A stretch of DNA of 64,000 nt from NCBI GenBank assembly GCA_024698045.1, contig JAILRS010000018.1:1-64000 (forward strand). The letters run 5' to 3'. The first letter of the stretch is position 1. Every line of letters starts with the position of its first letter. The notes under the pieces are model-generated. The model saw nothing but the letters and a program-made list of their open reading frames with translations, was not told where the DNA came from and did not search any database. Position numbers and translations under genes: made by a program. This document shows positions 26,684 to 35,742 of this stretch, piece after piece. This DNA is from Selenomonadaceae bacterium (GTDB lineage: Bacteria > Bacillota > Negativicutes > Selenomonadales > Selenomonadaceae).

Positions 26684-28822
26684 CTAATTTTTGACGGCAA
26701 GCAAAATAATCTGTTCATCTTCGGGAAACAAATCGAGTTCCGTTTCCAAAACCGAAATTATTTGATCCCGTTCGTTCATGCCGGATAAATTCAGTTGTTT
26801 TTCTCCGAAGTAAGCGAAAAGATTGGGAAGACTTTCGCCGATTGTGTCGTAACTCGAAGTCTCTTCAATGAGCATATTAAAATTATCGGTGATATTTTTT
26901 TTGGAGGTAACGACCAAGCCGAGTCCTTCGCGCTGTAATGTCACTACTCCGTTCCTATCCAATACTCTCACTTCGTGTTTAGTCACGGGAAAGAAAAAGA
27001 GTATTTTTTTCACGTCTTCACCGTCGAAAATATGCCATTTCCCTACTGCGGCAACTTCCTTCACTTTCTCGGGAGGCAGGTTCATTGATTTTGCGGCTAT
27101 TTCTTGTAATTCCTCCGCCATCAAAATTTTATCGTTGGCGTCGCCGATTTTCATTTCGGATGCACCCGTAGCCACCGCACGAAGTGTATTTGATTTCTTG
27201 TCGATTTCTATTTCTATCTCTACTGTAGATTCGTCCGCACCCGATTTCATTATCTGTTCGAGGACTTCGCGGCGTATTGCTTTGATATCCTGTTCCGTCG
27301 GATCTACTACAGTTCTTTCGCTGACTTCGCGAATCATCGCCAGCGCAACGCCTATCGTGGAAATTATCGGCGCATTGCGGACTATTTTCCATGTCATTTG
27401 ATTTTGATTGCCCAGATACGGAACAACTACTCCGCACGAACCGCCACCGCCTACCAAGCAGAAAATATTTTTCGACAGCTTATAATCTTTGATAAGTTGG
27501 TCGACGATAGTCCAAATCTTTTGCGCCGCGATATCCATAGCTTGTCGCGCGGCTTCCTCGGCGGAACAGCCCAAGACATCGCCCAATACTTGCCATGCCG
27601 CTCGGGCACTTTCGGGATTTTCTTTGTAGGCATAATCATATTTCGGTATGACACCCAAAACATTTGCCGCGCCCGTCAATGTAAGCGATACTCTATTACC
27701 GTTTTCGTCCGTTATCGCAGCGTATACTTTATCGTCGCCACTCTTCGGCGCAATCGTTTCAAAATGAGCATTATTCAATTTCGGCGAAAAGACTTCGTAA
27801 GGTAAGCCGGCTATGTGTGCACTGCGAGGCCCCACATCAGTTATCTTACCGTCCTCAACGCGAATCATACTGCCGCCCGCCACGCCGATTGTACGCACGT
27901 CAAGCGATGACAGATACATTTTGTGTCCGCCTATTTCTCCGTAACGAACCATGACGCGCCCATCTTTGATAACCGATATATCAGTTGAGGTGCCGCCCGA
28001 TTCCAAAAATATTCCGTCGGATAATTTTTCATACATCAAAACTCCCGCGACACCTGCCGCCAAACCCGAAAGCATTGTCAAAATCGGACGCCTGCGCACT
28101 TCGTCGACAGTCATTACACCGCCGTCGCAACGCATTATCATCAACGGTGACGATATCCCCGATTGTTTTACGCATGACTCCGTCATATCGGCGGTCTCCA
28201 TCATTCGCGGAATCAAACTACCGTTTACCACTGCCGTACGCGTGCGGACTTTCATGCCGTATAATTTTGACACTTCATATCCTGCCGTAGCGTATAAACC
28301 TTTTGCCCGTGCCGCATCTACCACAAATTTTTCATTGGCAATGTCGTCAACGCCAAAGACTTCTGTTGCCACTACCACTTCGGCTCCGTTGCTCTTTAAT
28401 CTGTCTATCGCGTGATTTATTTCTTCTGCGGAACTTTCGGCATCTTCTGTTTCGACGAACTCAAAAACCGTACGCAACTCTTTGCCGTGAGCCAGCGGAA
28501 TATTTCCGATATCGCTGACTTTTTTTACGCGATCCGATTTTATACCGCTACCCATTGCCAATATTCCTGCAGTCGCTACATCGCCCTCAAGTAATGCATT
28601 CGTTGCCTGGGTCGTGCCGTGCGCTATGAAAATTATTTCTTCGGGCGCGATATTGTTTTTCGTCATGAGATTTTGCAGGACGGTTATTATTCCTTGCGCT
28701 ACGCCTTCTTTGTGCGTTGTCGGGATTTTTTCCTGCGCTATTATCTCGTAAGTGCTGTTGTCTATGGCTACTGCATCGGTAAATGTTCCGCCGACGTCTA
28801 TGCCTATTCTTACTTTTCTCAT
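26684..28822 (-). CDS. Hydantoinase/oxoprolinase family protein (HyuA-like)
   Basis: A 712-residue protein with the ATP-binding N-terminal motif IGIDVGGTFTDAVAID, HGTTQATNALLEGDV, SGGTSTDIS and GGGGSCGVVVPYLG, typical of HyuA/N-methylhydantoinase A and 5-oxoprolinase. Family members hydrolyse cyclic amides with ATP. No HyuB gene is present. I start at ATG 28822, which overlaps the permease stop (ATGA); the frame to 28930 runs into the permease. The permease/hydantoinase pair is a plausible uptake-and-hydrolysis unit, but the substrate is unknown. Confidence 0.87.
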   Translation of the reverse strand: MRKVRIGIDVGGTFTDAVAIDNSTYEIIAQEKIPTTHKEGVAQGIITVLQNLMTKNNIAPEEIIFIAHGTTQATNALLEGDVATAGILAMGSGIKSDRVKKVSDIGNIPLAHGKELRTVFEFVETEDAESSAEEINHAIDRLKSNGAEVVVATEVFGVDDIANEKFVVDAARAKGLYATAGYEVSKLYGMKVRTRTAVVNGSLIPRMMETADMTESCVKQSGISSPLMIMRCDGGVMTVDEVRRRPILTMLSGLAAGVAGVLMYEKLSDGIFLESGGTSTDISVIKDGRVMVRYGEIGGHKMYLSSLDVRTIGVAGGSMIRVEDGKITDVGPRSAHIAGLPYEVFSPKLNNAHFETIAPKSGDDKVYAAITDENGNRVSLTLTGAANVLGVIPKYDYAYKENPESARAAWQVLGDVLGCSAEEAARQAMDIAAQKIWTIVDQLIKDYKLSKNIFCLVGGGGSCGVVVPYLGNQNQMTWKIVRNAPIISTIGVALAMIREVSERTVVDPTEQDIKAIRREVLEQIMKSGADESTVEIEIEIDKKSNTLRAVATGASEMKIGDANDKILMAEELQEIAAKSMNLPPEKVKEVAAVGKWHIFDGEDVKKILFFFPVTKHEVRVLDRNGVVTLQREGLGLVVTSKKNITDNFNMLIEETSSYDTIGESLPNLFAYFGEKQLNLSGMNERDQIISVLETELDLFPEDEQIILLAVKN

Positions 28823-30195
28823 CTTATTATCGCCACTAAAATCATAGTCAAAATACATGCCGCCCAAGCATAGGGCAAAATTTTCTTCAAGATACTGGTC
28901 GTGTCGACACCGGCATAACCTGCAAGCCATGTGTTTTGCGAATTGGTCGGATCCGCTATTGATTGTATAAAGCCCACGCCACTAAAAATACCGTAAAGAC
29001 TACTGCTTGGCATGAAATTTAAACCGGTCAAAATGGTTGCGATACCCGAGCCCATGCCGTACATATTGAAAGGTCCTCTGTAAAGTGCCAACGGCGCAAG
29101 GACAGTGAAGAAAACCAATACGCCGAAAAACGACGAAGGCATTACCGCGTTAATCATTGGATTTAAAATTTTAATTGCTGCCTCTTGAGTTGTGGCAGTA
29201 ATCAACATGCCGATACCGATAAACAAAAACAATACGCCCGCAATATCTTTTATTCCCTCGACAAGCGAACCCGTGAAAAGATTTATCGCTTGCTTCGGTT
29301 TTGTCAAAAGTGCCGCGTAAAATGACGCAAATAAGAAACCCAGTACGGCCGCCGCCACAGGATTTATTTCACCTTTATCGGAGCCTAATCCGACAGTAAA
29401 ATTTATTACGGCAATTACAATCAACGGCAAAATCGGACTGATTAATGCGGCAGTCGGCAAAGATTGTTTTTTCTTTATCAGCGACGAATTTTGTTTCGTG
29501 AAAACTTTTGCGATTGTCTTTAACAAACTTATGGGCACGGAAATAATCGCGGTAAAAAATTCTTTGAGTATGACAAGTAATGAACTCAATGTGCCTTTTG
29601 AATGTGGGATATTGATAACTATGTAGGCAACTGTAATAATCAGCGAGACGACAGCTATTGGGATAAAATATTGTAACACTGCTTCGGCACCGAAAATAGC
29701 GATACCGGTAGCCGCGCCGGCAAAGTTTAACGATGCACCCGTCAGCATACCCAGCAGAATTAAAATTGCCGCGTCTATCGGCTCAATCCCCGCGCTTGTC
29801 ATTATCGGAATTGCAATCGAACCAATCATAATTATTGTGCCCAGACCGCTCATGCCCAAAAATACGAAAGCAGTTGCGCCCGTCATCAAGATTGCTATTG
29901 CTATTGGTTTATCGCCCGACAGTTCCGCGGCGTTTTTTATTATTTCATTCGATATTCCCGTTTTCTGTATTACTCTTGCGAACATTGCGCCGAAGATTAC
30001 CAAAATAATCGGCGCACTCAAACGCAACGAGCCCTTTAAAAGAATTTCGTTGAGCCAATCGGTAAATGATATTTCGCTTACTATCGCTATCCATGTCGCC
30101 ATAAGCGGCAACGCCAAAAGTGTCGGCATAAGTCTGGCTACCATTAACAGCGAAAAGAAAACAAAACCCAAGAAAAGAAATGTGACCGACAGCAT
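28819..30195 (-). CDS. Multi-pass permease, ion-transporter superfamily (GntP/CitMHS-like)
   Basis: A 458-residue membrane protein with about 11-12 hydrophobic segments in two halves. Two family-like loops are seen: MSGLGTIIMIGSIAIPIM near 114-131 and YRGPFNMYGMGSG in the second half. It most resembles organic-anion permeases of the ion-transporter superfamily, but I cannot fix the family or the substrate. The ATG at 30195 follows GAGGAG by 9 nt; the TTG just before it is an alternative. Translationally coupled to the hydantoinase-like gene, and inserted between yidD and yidC. Confidence 0.75.
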   Translation of the reverse strand: MLSVTFLFLGFVFFSLLMVARLMPTLLALPLMATWIAIVSEISFTDWLNEILLKGSLRLSAPIILVIFGAMFARVIQKTGISNEIIKNAAELSGDKPIAIAILMTGATAFVFLGMSGLGTIIMIGSIAIPIMTSAGIEPIDAAILILLGMLTGASLNFAGAATGIAIFGAEAVLQYFIPIAVVSLIITVAYIVINIPHSKGTLSSLLVILKEFFTAIISVPISLLKTIAKVFTKQNSSLIKKKQSLPTAALISPILPLIVIAVINFTVGLGSDKGEINPVAAAVLGFLFASFYAALLTKPKQAINLFTGSLVEGIKDIAGVLFLFIGIGMLITATTQEAAIKILNPMINAVMPSSFFGVLVFFTVLAPLALYRGPFNMYGMGSGIATILTGLNFMPSSSLYGIFSGVGFIQSIADPTNSQNTWLAGYAGVDTTSILKKILPYAWAACILTMILVAIIR

Positions 30196-30223
30196 CAATT
30201 ACAACTCCTCGAAAAAAATATCG

Positions 30224-30433
30224 TCACGGAACAGGATCGTAGCCGCCTTTGCAAAACGGATTGCAGCGGACAATTCTCTTTAACGTCAACAAGCTACCAC
30301 GTGCCCAACCGTATTTTTGCAGAGCCTCAAGCGCGTAAGCCGAACATGTCGGGACAAATCGACAGCACGGACTTTTCAGCGGCGATAACCACCGTCGATA
30401 AAATTTTACCAATGATATTAAAAATCTCGTCAT
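30224..30433 (-). CDS. yidD: Membrane protein insertion efficiency factor YidD
   Basis: A 69-residue protein with the family signature FYRRWLSPLKSPCCRFVPTCSAYALEAL and the C-terminal CNPFCKGGYDPVP. The ATG at 30433 overlaps the rnpA stop (ATGA), so the two are coupled. It normally lies directly before yidC; here about 3.5 kb separate them. Confidence 0.95.
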   Translation of the reverse strand: MTRFLISLVKFYRRWLSPLKSPCCRFVPTCSAYALEALQKYGWARGSLLTLKRIVRCNPFCKGGYDPVP

Positions 30434-30789
30434 TGCGAATCGTCTTCCTTGAAAAGTTTGGCGCGTCGGCATAAGGCAATAAAAGCTTTTTCGACGTCCT
30501 TAAATTTCGCGGTGACGGTAAATTTTCGACCGACGAGAATCATTCCACAGTTGCGGCGCAGAGAATTTTTATTGAGCCGATAGACTTCGCGCATTAATCG
30601 CTTTACTCTGTTACGGGCGACTGCACACCCTAATTTTTTTCCTGCCGCAAATCCGACTTTGCCGTTGTACTTTTCCTCCTCGACTACCAACATAACCAAT
30701 GCATGATTATTGTAGGATTGTCCGCCTCCGTGCACCGCGTTAAAGTCTTGTTTGCTGCGCAGTATTTCACTCTTCTTTAACTCAAACAT
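30430..30789 (-). CDS. rnpA: Ribonuclease P protein component
   Basis: A 119-residue basic protein with the RNR motif VARNRVKRLMREVYR that binds the RNase P RNA and pre-tRNA leader. I start at ATG 30789, preceded by CGGAGGA; the frame to 30831 has no site. It lies 68 nt downstream of rpmH. Confidence 0.95.
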   Translation of the reverse strand: MFELKKSEILRSKQDFNAVHGGGQSYNNHALVMLVVEEEKYNGKVGFAAGKKLGCAVARNRVKRLMREVYRLNKNSLRRNCGMILVGRKFTVTAKFKDVEKAFIALCRRAKLFKEDDSQ

Positions 30790-30857
30790 CAATAATCCTC
30801 CGACCGCATATATCGCGAAAAAAAAGGCCACTTGTAATCAGTGACCTGTCGCACTCC

Positions 30858-30992
30858 TTAAGCTGTGAGCACTTTTCTGCCACGCTGACGGCGTCTTTTG
30901 ATGACAAGTCGTCCGCCTTTGGTCTTCATGCGCTCGCGGAAGCCGTGTGTTTTTTTGCGCCAATGTGTATTAGGTTGAAATGTTCTTTTCAA
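30858..30992 (-). CDS. rpmH: Ribosomal protein bL34
   Basis: A 44-residue, strongly basic protein [20 protein letters not shown]..., ending GRKVLTA, easily recognised as L34. The start is TTG at 30992, seven nt after AAGGAGG. First gene of the rpmH-rnpA-yidD cluster, transcribed from the consensus promoter at 31108-31136. Confidence 0.97.
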   Translation of the reverse strand: MKRTFQPNTHWRKKTHGFRERMKTKGGRLVIKRRRQRGRKVLTA

Positions 30993-31107
30993 GCCCGACA
31001 CCTCCTTAGTAAAATTCCGGCTCGAATTTTTATCTACAGCCGTAATTTAATATTTACCTTCGCGATTAATATCAACCGCCGTTCTCAGCGATATGATAAC
31101 AACGCAG

Positions 31108-31136
31108 ATTATAGACGAGCGGTTTTTTTGTGTCAA
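31108..31136 (-). promoter_or_regulatory. Consensus promoter for rpmH
   Basis: Minus-strand TTGACA (31136-31131), a 17-nt spacer and TATAAT (31113-31108): both hexamers match the consensus. The leader is about 110 nt. The strength suits a ribosomal-protein gene. Confidence 0.85.
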
Positions 31137-31202
31137 GCTTACGCGCTTAACTTTCTTGTATTGATGAAAGCATTTAAAGACAATTTGAGTTGCATGATTG
31201 CA

Positions 31203-31297
31203 TTTCGCTGAACGTAGCTACACTTTCAGTCGGTTACCGAAAGTATTCAAAGCCAACTTGGTTGCGATGGTCTTTCGCTGAACGTAGCTACACTTTC
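31203..31297 (+). repeat. Two-copy 70-bp tandem repeat
   Basis: A 25-nt block starting TTTCGCTGAACGTAGC occurs at 31203-31227 and again at 31273-31297, exactly 70 nt apart, with partly similar sequence before each. It sits between the rpmH promoter and repeat copy R3. Not translated in a convincing frame. Confidence 0.85.
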
Positions 31298-31302
31298 TAA
31301 AT

Positions 31303-31770
31303 TAGATTAGAAAAATTTTTTATTAGTTGTGAATACTTTTCTTTGCGTGCCCAAAGAAAAGTAACAAAAGAAAGGGCACCTCGCAGGGGCGTTAGTATTC
31401 GGTAGGCAAAGTGAGTAGGCTACTCGTGTCTGATGTGCCGCATACAAAACATCCATGTTTTGAGCGTGCGGCGGCCGCCCGTCCGTGGGCGGCCTCTTCC
31501 GTAAGCAACACCCCAAGTCAATGTTACTTCAATCGCGGCGATTGACTAAGGCTGTCGAAAACTTTATCGCGACAATTGGATGCAACGTCACGTTGCCGGC
31601 GGTCGCCCGTCCGTGGGCGGCCTCTTCCGTAAGCAACACCCCAAGTCAATGTTACTTCAATCGCATCGATTGACTAAGGCTGTCGAAAACTTTATCGCGA
31701 CAATTGGATGCAACGTCACGTTGCCGGCCTCTTCCGTAAGCAACTCCCTAAGTTAATGTTACTTTAACCG
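31303..31770 (+). repeat. Dispersed modular repeat, copy R3 (head plus tandem units)
   Basis: It has the same head as R2, with the CTTTTCTTTG/CAAAGAAAAG hairpin near 31336-31361 and AAAACATCCATGTTTT near 31446-31461. Two full units and a shortened third follow, with AAGTCAATG or AAGTTAATG blocks at 31515, 31643 and 31750 (periods 128 and about 107). It ends about 20 nt upstream of the fhs promoter. With the 70-bp repeat it fills the 836-nt gap between rpmH and fhs. I see no dnaA gene there, though rpmH often borders one. Confidence 0.88.
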
Positions 31771-31788
31771 CGGTAAGCCGTTTAAATG

Positions 31789-31797
31789 TGATATAAT
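31789..31797 (+). promoter_or_regulatory. Extended -10 promoter for fhs
   Basis: TGATATAAT, an extended -10 element (TGnTATAAT), lies 32 nt before the fhs ATG. No good -35 hexamer is seen at 16-18 nt; the sequence upstream belongs to the end of repeat R3. Confidence 0.55.
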
Positions 31798-31828
31798 CTT
31801 CCCACAAAATTTTAGGAGGAGATAATAG

Positions 31829-33496
31829 ATGTTGACTGATGTGGAGATTGCACAGGGGACAAAGATTGAAAAGATAACCGCAGCGGCGTCGAAACTTGGA
31901 TTAACCGAAGATGATTTGGAATTGTACGGGAAATTTAAAGCGAAGATATCGCCCGAAGTGTGGCAACGCGTCAAAGACAATCCCAATGGGAAATTAGTCC
32001 TGGTCACCGCGATAACACCAACTCCGGCCGGCGAAGGTAAGACGACTACTTCAATCGGTTTGGCGGACGCGTTCGGGCAAATGGGTAGGAAAATATGTGT
32101 GGCATTGCGTGAGCCAAGCTTAGGACCTTGTTTCGGAATCAAGGGCGGTGCGGCAGGTGGCGGCTATTCGCAAGTCGTTCCTATGGAAGATATCAACTTG
32201 CATTTCACGGGCGATTTCCACGCCCTGACTACTGCCCATAATCTTTTGGCGGCAATGTTGGATAACCATATACAACAGGGTAATGAATTGGGAATAGATG
32301 TTCGGCGCGTCGTTTGGAAAAGAGTACTCGATTTGAATGACAGAGCATTGCGGCAAGTAGTTATAGGTCTGGGCGGCAAGTCTAACGGAGTACCGCGCGA
32401 ATCCGGTTTCGATATAACTGTCGCCTCCGAAATGATGGCTATACTTTGTTTGGCTAATGACTTCGCCGATTTGAAAAATCGTTTGGGCAAAATAATTGTC
32501 GCCTATACTTATGACGGTAAGGCAGTCACGGCAAACGATTTGAAAGTCACAGGCTCACTTGCGTTGCTACTTAAGGACGCGATTAAACCAAATATAGTAC
32601 AGACATTGGAAGGAACACCGGCAATAATTCACGGGGGACCTTTCGCGAATATAGCGCACGGGTGTAACTCGGTCACCGCAACACGCTACGCACTGAAGTT
32701 GGCTGATGTCGTAGTAACCGAGGCAGGATTCGGCGCGGATTTAGGTGCTGAAAAATTTCTCGATATCAAATGCCGCATGAGTGGTTTGCGTCCCGATTCG
32801 GTTGTCATCGTCGCTACCGTTCGAGCCTTGAAAATGCACGGCGGAGTCGATAAGAAAAATTTAAATGCGGAAAATGTCGAGGCGGTAAATCGCGGACTGG
32901 ATAATCTCGCCAAACACATAGAAAATATTCAGGGGTTCGGTTTACCCGTAGTTGTCGCGCTCAATGATTTCCCGACCGATACCGCTGAAGAAATTGCGGC
33001 TGTAGAAAATTTGTGCGCTACCAAAAATGTTCGGTTCGCAGTGTCGAAAGTATTCGCCCAAGGCGGTAAGGGCGGAATCGAATTGGCGCAAGCAGTCGAG
33101 GAAAGTTTTAACGACGCCAAAGATTTTAAGTTCACATACGAAGACGAAATGACGATAGAGGAAAAAATAACCGCAGTCGCTACGAAGATATACGGGGCTG
33201 ACGGTGTCGAATTCACTGCCGCGGCAAAAAAACACCTTGCCGATATAAATCGTCAAGGCTTCTCGAATATGCCAATTTGTATCGCCAAAACACAGTATTC
33301 GTTATCCGATGACGCGACTAAATTAGGTCGCCCGAAAAACTTCAAGGTTACGGTACGCGAATTGAAAATTTCAGCCGGCGCAGGTTTTATAGTGGTATTG
33401 TTGGGTAGTATCTTGACAATGCCCGGTTTGCCTAAACATCCCGCCGCAGAAAATATTGATATCACTGCCGACGGAATTATCACCGGTTTATTCTGA
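31829..33496 (+). CDS. fhs: Formate-tetrahydrofolate ligase
   Basis: A 555-residue enzyme that makes 10-formyl-tetrahydrofolate from formate, ATP and THF. The nucleotide loop [18 protein letters not shown] (64-81) and [22 protein letters not shown] (95-116) are diagnostic. It feeds purine synthesis (PurN is at the window end) and one-carbon metabolism; a Wood-Ljungdahl role would need further genes not seen here. AGGAGGAG precedes the ATG. Its stop overlaps the stop of the convergent binding-protein gene by 9 nt. Confidence 0.96.
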   Translation: MLTDVEIAQGTKIEKITAAASKLGLTEDDLELYGKFKAKISPEVWQRVKDNPNGKLVLVTAITPTPAGEGKTTTSIGLADAFGQMGRKICVALREPSLGPCFGIKGGAAGGGYSQVVPMEDINLHFTGDFHALTTAHNLLAAMLDNHIQQGNELGIDVRRVVWKRVLDLNDRALRQVVIGLGGKSNGVPRESGFDITVASEMMAILCLANDFADLKNRLGKIIVAYTYDGKAVTANDLKVTGSLALLLKDAIKPNIVQTLEGTPAIIHGGPFANIAHGCNSVTATRYALKLADVVVTEAGFGADLGAEKFLDIKCRMSGLRPDSVVIVATVRALKMHGGVDKKNLNAENVEAVNRGLDNLAKHIENIQGFGLPVVVALNDFPTDTAEEIAAVENLCATKNVRFAVSKVFAQGGKGGIELAQAVEESFNDAKDFKFTYEDEMTIEEKITAVATKIYGADGVEFTAAAKKHLADINRQGFSNMPICIAKTQYSLSDDATKLGRPKNFKVTVRELKISAGAGFIVVLLGSILTMPGLPKHPAAENIDITADGIITGLF

Positions 33497-34579
33497 TAAT
33501 CCTACTTCCTCGGGTGCGTAATAACCCGTATCCAATAAATGCTCCTTGATATTGTCCTTCGTTATCAAAATAGGTTCGCAAAGATACGAAGGCACTATCA
33601 TTTCGCCGTTGTTGTAAGTCATATTGTCGGTGACTTCGGGTAAAGTACCGTTAAAAATCGATTCGACGACATGAGCACATTTATCCGCAAGTAGACGACT
33701 GTCTTTGAAAACCGTCATTGCTTGTTTACCTGCAACTATGTACTGAATCGAATACAAATCGCCATCCTGTCCCGTAATGATGGGGCGCAGAGATGAATTG
33801 TTCAATACATTGACAATACCGTTGGCGATGACGTCGGATGAACAGATAACCGCATCGAGTCTCGTCCCGTTACCGTAAACGCTGTTCAAAAGATTGGTCA
33901 TACGTTTCTGCGCCTCTTCTTTACGCCAAAGATAAGTCGCTGTTTCTTCAAAGGCTATTTGTCCCGACGGTATTCTAATTTGTCCGTTATCGATATACGG
34001 TTGCAATACCTCAAGTAGTCCTTCATATATTACTTCTGCGTTACTGTCACTGGCAGAACCCGAAAAGATTTCGGCATTGCAAAATCCTGCGCCGGAGTTG
34101 AGCGCAAAAGTATTTTCGATATATTCGCCGAACAATCTGCCTACTGCCTTATTGTCAAAGGAAACGTAGAAAGAAACCGCATCGCTATTCATTACCAATC
34201 TGTCGTAGGCTATAACCGGTATATTCTTTTCTTTTGCACCGACAAGTACATCGGAAAGGGCGCCCGAATCAATCGGAGTAATTATTATGGCATCCGCTCC
34301 GTTATCAATCATGTACTTTAATTGCGAGCGTTGACGCTCAACATCATTATCCGAACTTTGCAAGTCGACTTTGTAGCCGCGTTTTTCAAATTCGTAGCGC
34401 AGATTGTTACCGTCTTTTATCCACCGCGGCGATTCTCTGTGCGGCATCAGTACTCCGACTATTTTCTGATCGCGTTTCACGGGGTTAACTGTCTTTTTGG
34501 TATCGGTTTTTGTTTGACCGCACCCCACAGCCGTTATCAACATCATCACACTAACGATGATTAGAAGAAACTTTTTCAT
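33488..34579 (-). CDS. Sugar-binding lipoprotein, xylose/ribose ABC type (paralogue 1)
   Basis: A 363-residue periplasmic binding protein of the CUT2 (XylF/ChvE-like) family. It has a lipoprotein signal with a lipobox-like AVGC (Cys20) and the two-lobed sugar-binding fold with [26 protein letters not shown] and [11 protein letters not shown]. Last of five paralogues on the minus strand. No permease or ATPase gene adjoins it. It may supply a distant transporter or act as a sensor ligand-binder. Its start has the hairpin leader described at 34580-34622. Confidence 0.9.
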   Translation of the reverse strand: MKKFLLIIVSVMMLITAVGCGQTKTDTKKTVNPVKRDQKIVGVLMPHRESPRWIKDGNNLRYEFEKRGYKVDLQSSDNDVERQRSQLKYMIDNGADAIIITPIDSGALSDVLVGAKEKNIPVIAYDRLVMNSDAVSFYVSFDNKAVGRLFGEYIENTFALNSGAGFCNAEIFSGSASDSNAEVIYEGLLEVLQPYIDNGQIRIPSGQIAFEETATYLWRKEEAQKRMTNLLNSVYGNGTRLDAVICSSDVIANGIVNVLNNSSLRPIITGQDGDLYSIQYIVAGKQAMTVFKDSRLLADKCAHVVESIFNGTLPEVTDNMTYNNGEMIVPSYLCEPILITKDNIKEHLLDTGYYAPEEVGLSE

Positions 34580-34622
34580 ATAAATGACGCAATACTAACT
34601 ATAGTGTGCGTCGCTCACATCC
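34580..34622 (-). promoter_or_regulatory. Hairpin between SD and start codon, sugar-binding paralogue 1
   Basis: On the minus strand: GGA (34622-34620) of AAGGATGTGA, 7 nt, a 27-nt hairpin with stem GACGCA/TGCGTC (34612-34586), 6 nt, then the ATG. No closer ribosome site exists. Confidence 0.65.
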
Positions 34623-34639
34623 TTTCCTTCTTTTGTCGA

Positions 34640-35716
34640 TTATATTCCCAATTCTTCAGCCGTGTAATAACCGCTGTTCACAAGTACTTCTTTGATATTA
34701 TCCTTAGTTACCAAAATCGGTTGACAAAGGTATGTAGGGACGACGACGATATTATTGTTATACGTGGATGTGTCGTTGACCTCGATTGTATCGCCGTTAA
34801 AAATTGCCTCAACGGTTCGAGCACATTGGTTGGCAAGCAGGCGCGTATCTTTGAAGAGTGTCATTGATTGTTTACCTTCGAGTATGTATTTGACCGCAGC
34901 TATATCGCCATCCTGTCCGGTAATGATGGGTTGACTGTCTACATGGTGAGAATCCAGGGCGCGGATAACTCCGTTGGCAATCCCGTCGGAAGCACAGATA
35001 ACCGCATCAAGTTTCGTTCCGTCATTGTAAACGTTATGCAACAGATAATTCATACGGTTTTGCGCTTCCTCTTTACGCCAGCGATGTGTTGTTGTATCGC
35101 CGAACTCGATTTTTCCCGAAGGTACTTTCAATTGTCCGTTGTCGATATACGGCTGCAATACTCCCATAAGTCCCTCACTTATTACTCGCGCATTGTTATC
35201 GTCGGCGGAACCGGAGAATATTTCGATATTGAATGTATTTGCGCTATCGTTCAATCCCAAACTTTTTTCAACGAATCTCCCGTAACTCTCACCTATACCC
35301 CTATTGTCGAATGTTATGTAGTAGGTTACTGCCGTACTGTTCATTATCAATCTGTCGTAGGCTATAACCGGTATATTTTTCTCCTTGACTTCAATCAAGA
35401 TATCCGACAGCGAGGTCGAATCGACGGCGGCAATGATGAAAATATCCGTGCCCGTCGCTAACATCTCTTGCAATTGAGCACGTTGAGTATCGGCATCGTT
35501 ATCGGCATTCCTCAAGTCGACTTTGTACCCTCTCTTTTCCAATTCCGTTTTGAGGTTGTTGCCGTCCTTTATCCACCGCGGCGATTCTTTTTTTGGCATC
35601 AATATTCCTACTCTTTTGACGCTTTCTTCGCTCGTAGTTGCTTGCTTATCTTTGCCGCAACCTGCTACCGTAATCATCATCATTACGCTTAATATGACGA
35701 TTAATATCTTCTTCAT
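34640..35716 (-). CDS. Sugar-binding lipoprotein, xylose/ribose ABC type (paralogue 2)
   Basis: A 358-residue CUT2-type binding protein. The signal peptide has a lipobox-like VAGC (Cys20), and the family blocks [26 protein letters not shown] and ITGQDGDIAAVKYIL are present. It is clearly related to its four neighbours over the whole length. Start ATG 35716. The upstream leader differs from the others: AAGGAG lies about 29 nt from the ATG, with only a weak 4-bp hairpin AACG/CGTT between, again ending 6 nt before the ATG. Confidence 0.9.
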   Translation of the reverse strand: MKKILIVILSVMMMITVAGCGKDKQATTSEESVKRVGILMPKKESPRWIKDGNNLKTELEKRGYKVDLRNADNDADTQRAQLQEMLATGTDIFIIAAVDSTSLSDILIEVKEKNIPVIAYDRLIMNSTAVTYYITFDNRGIGESYGRFVEKSLGLNDSANTFNIEIFSGSADDNNARVISEGLMGVLQPYIDNGQLKVPSGKIEFGDTTTHRWRKEEAQNRMNYLLHNVYNDGTKLDAVICASDGIANGVIRALDSHHVDSQPIITGQDGDIAAVKYILEGKQSMTLFKDTRLLANQCARTVEAIFNGDTIEVNDTSTYNNNIVVVPTYLCQPILVTKDNIKEVLVNSGYYTAEELGI

Positions 35717-35742
35717 GGAGTTAACGCCACCGTTCGCTCACT

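Noticed and set aside
31030-31038. TTATCTACA, near a DnaA box, close to rpmH
   Set aside because: A single imperfect match without dnaA or clustered boxes does not support an origin, although rpmH often lies near one.
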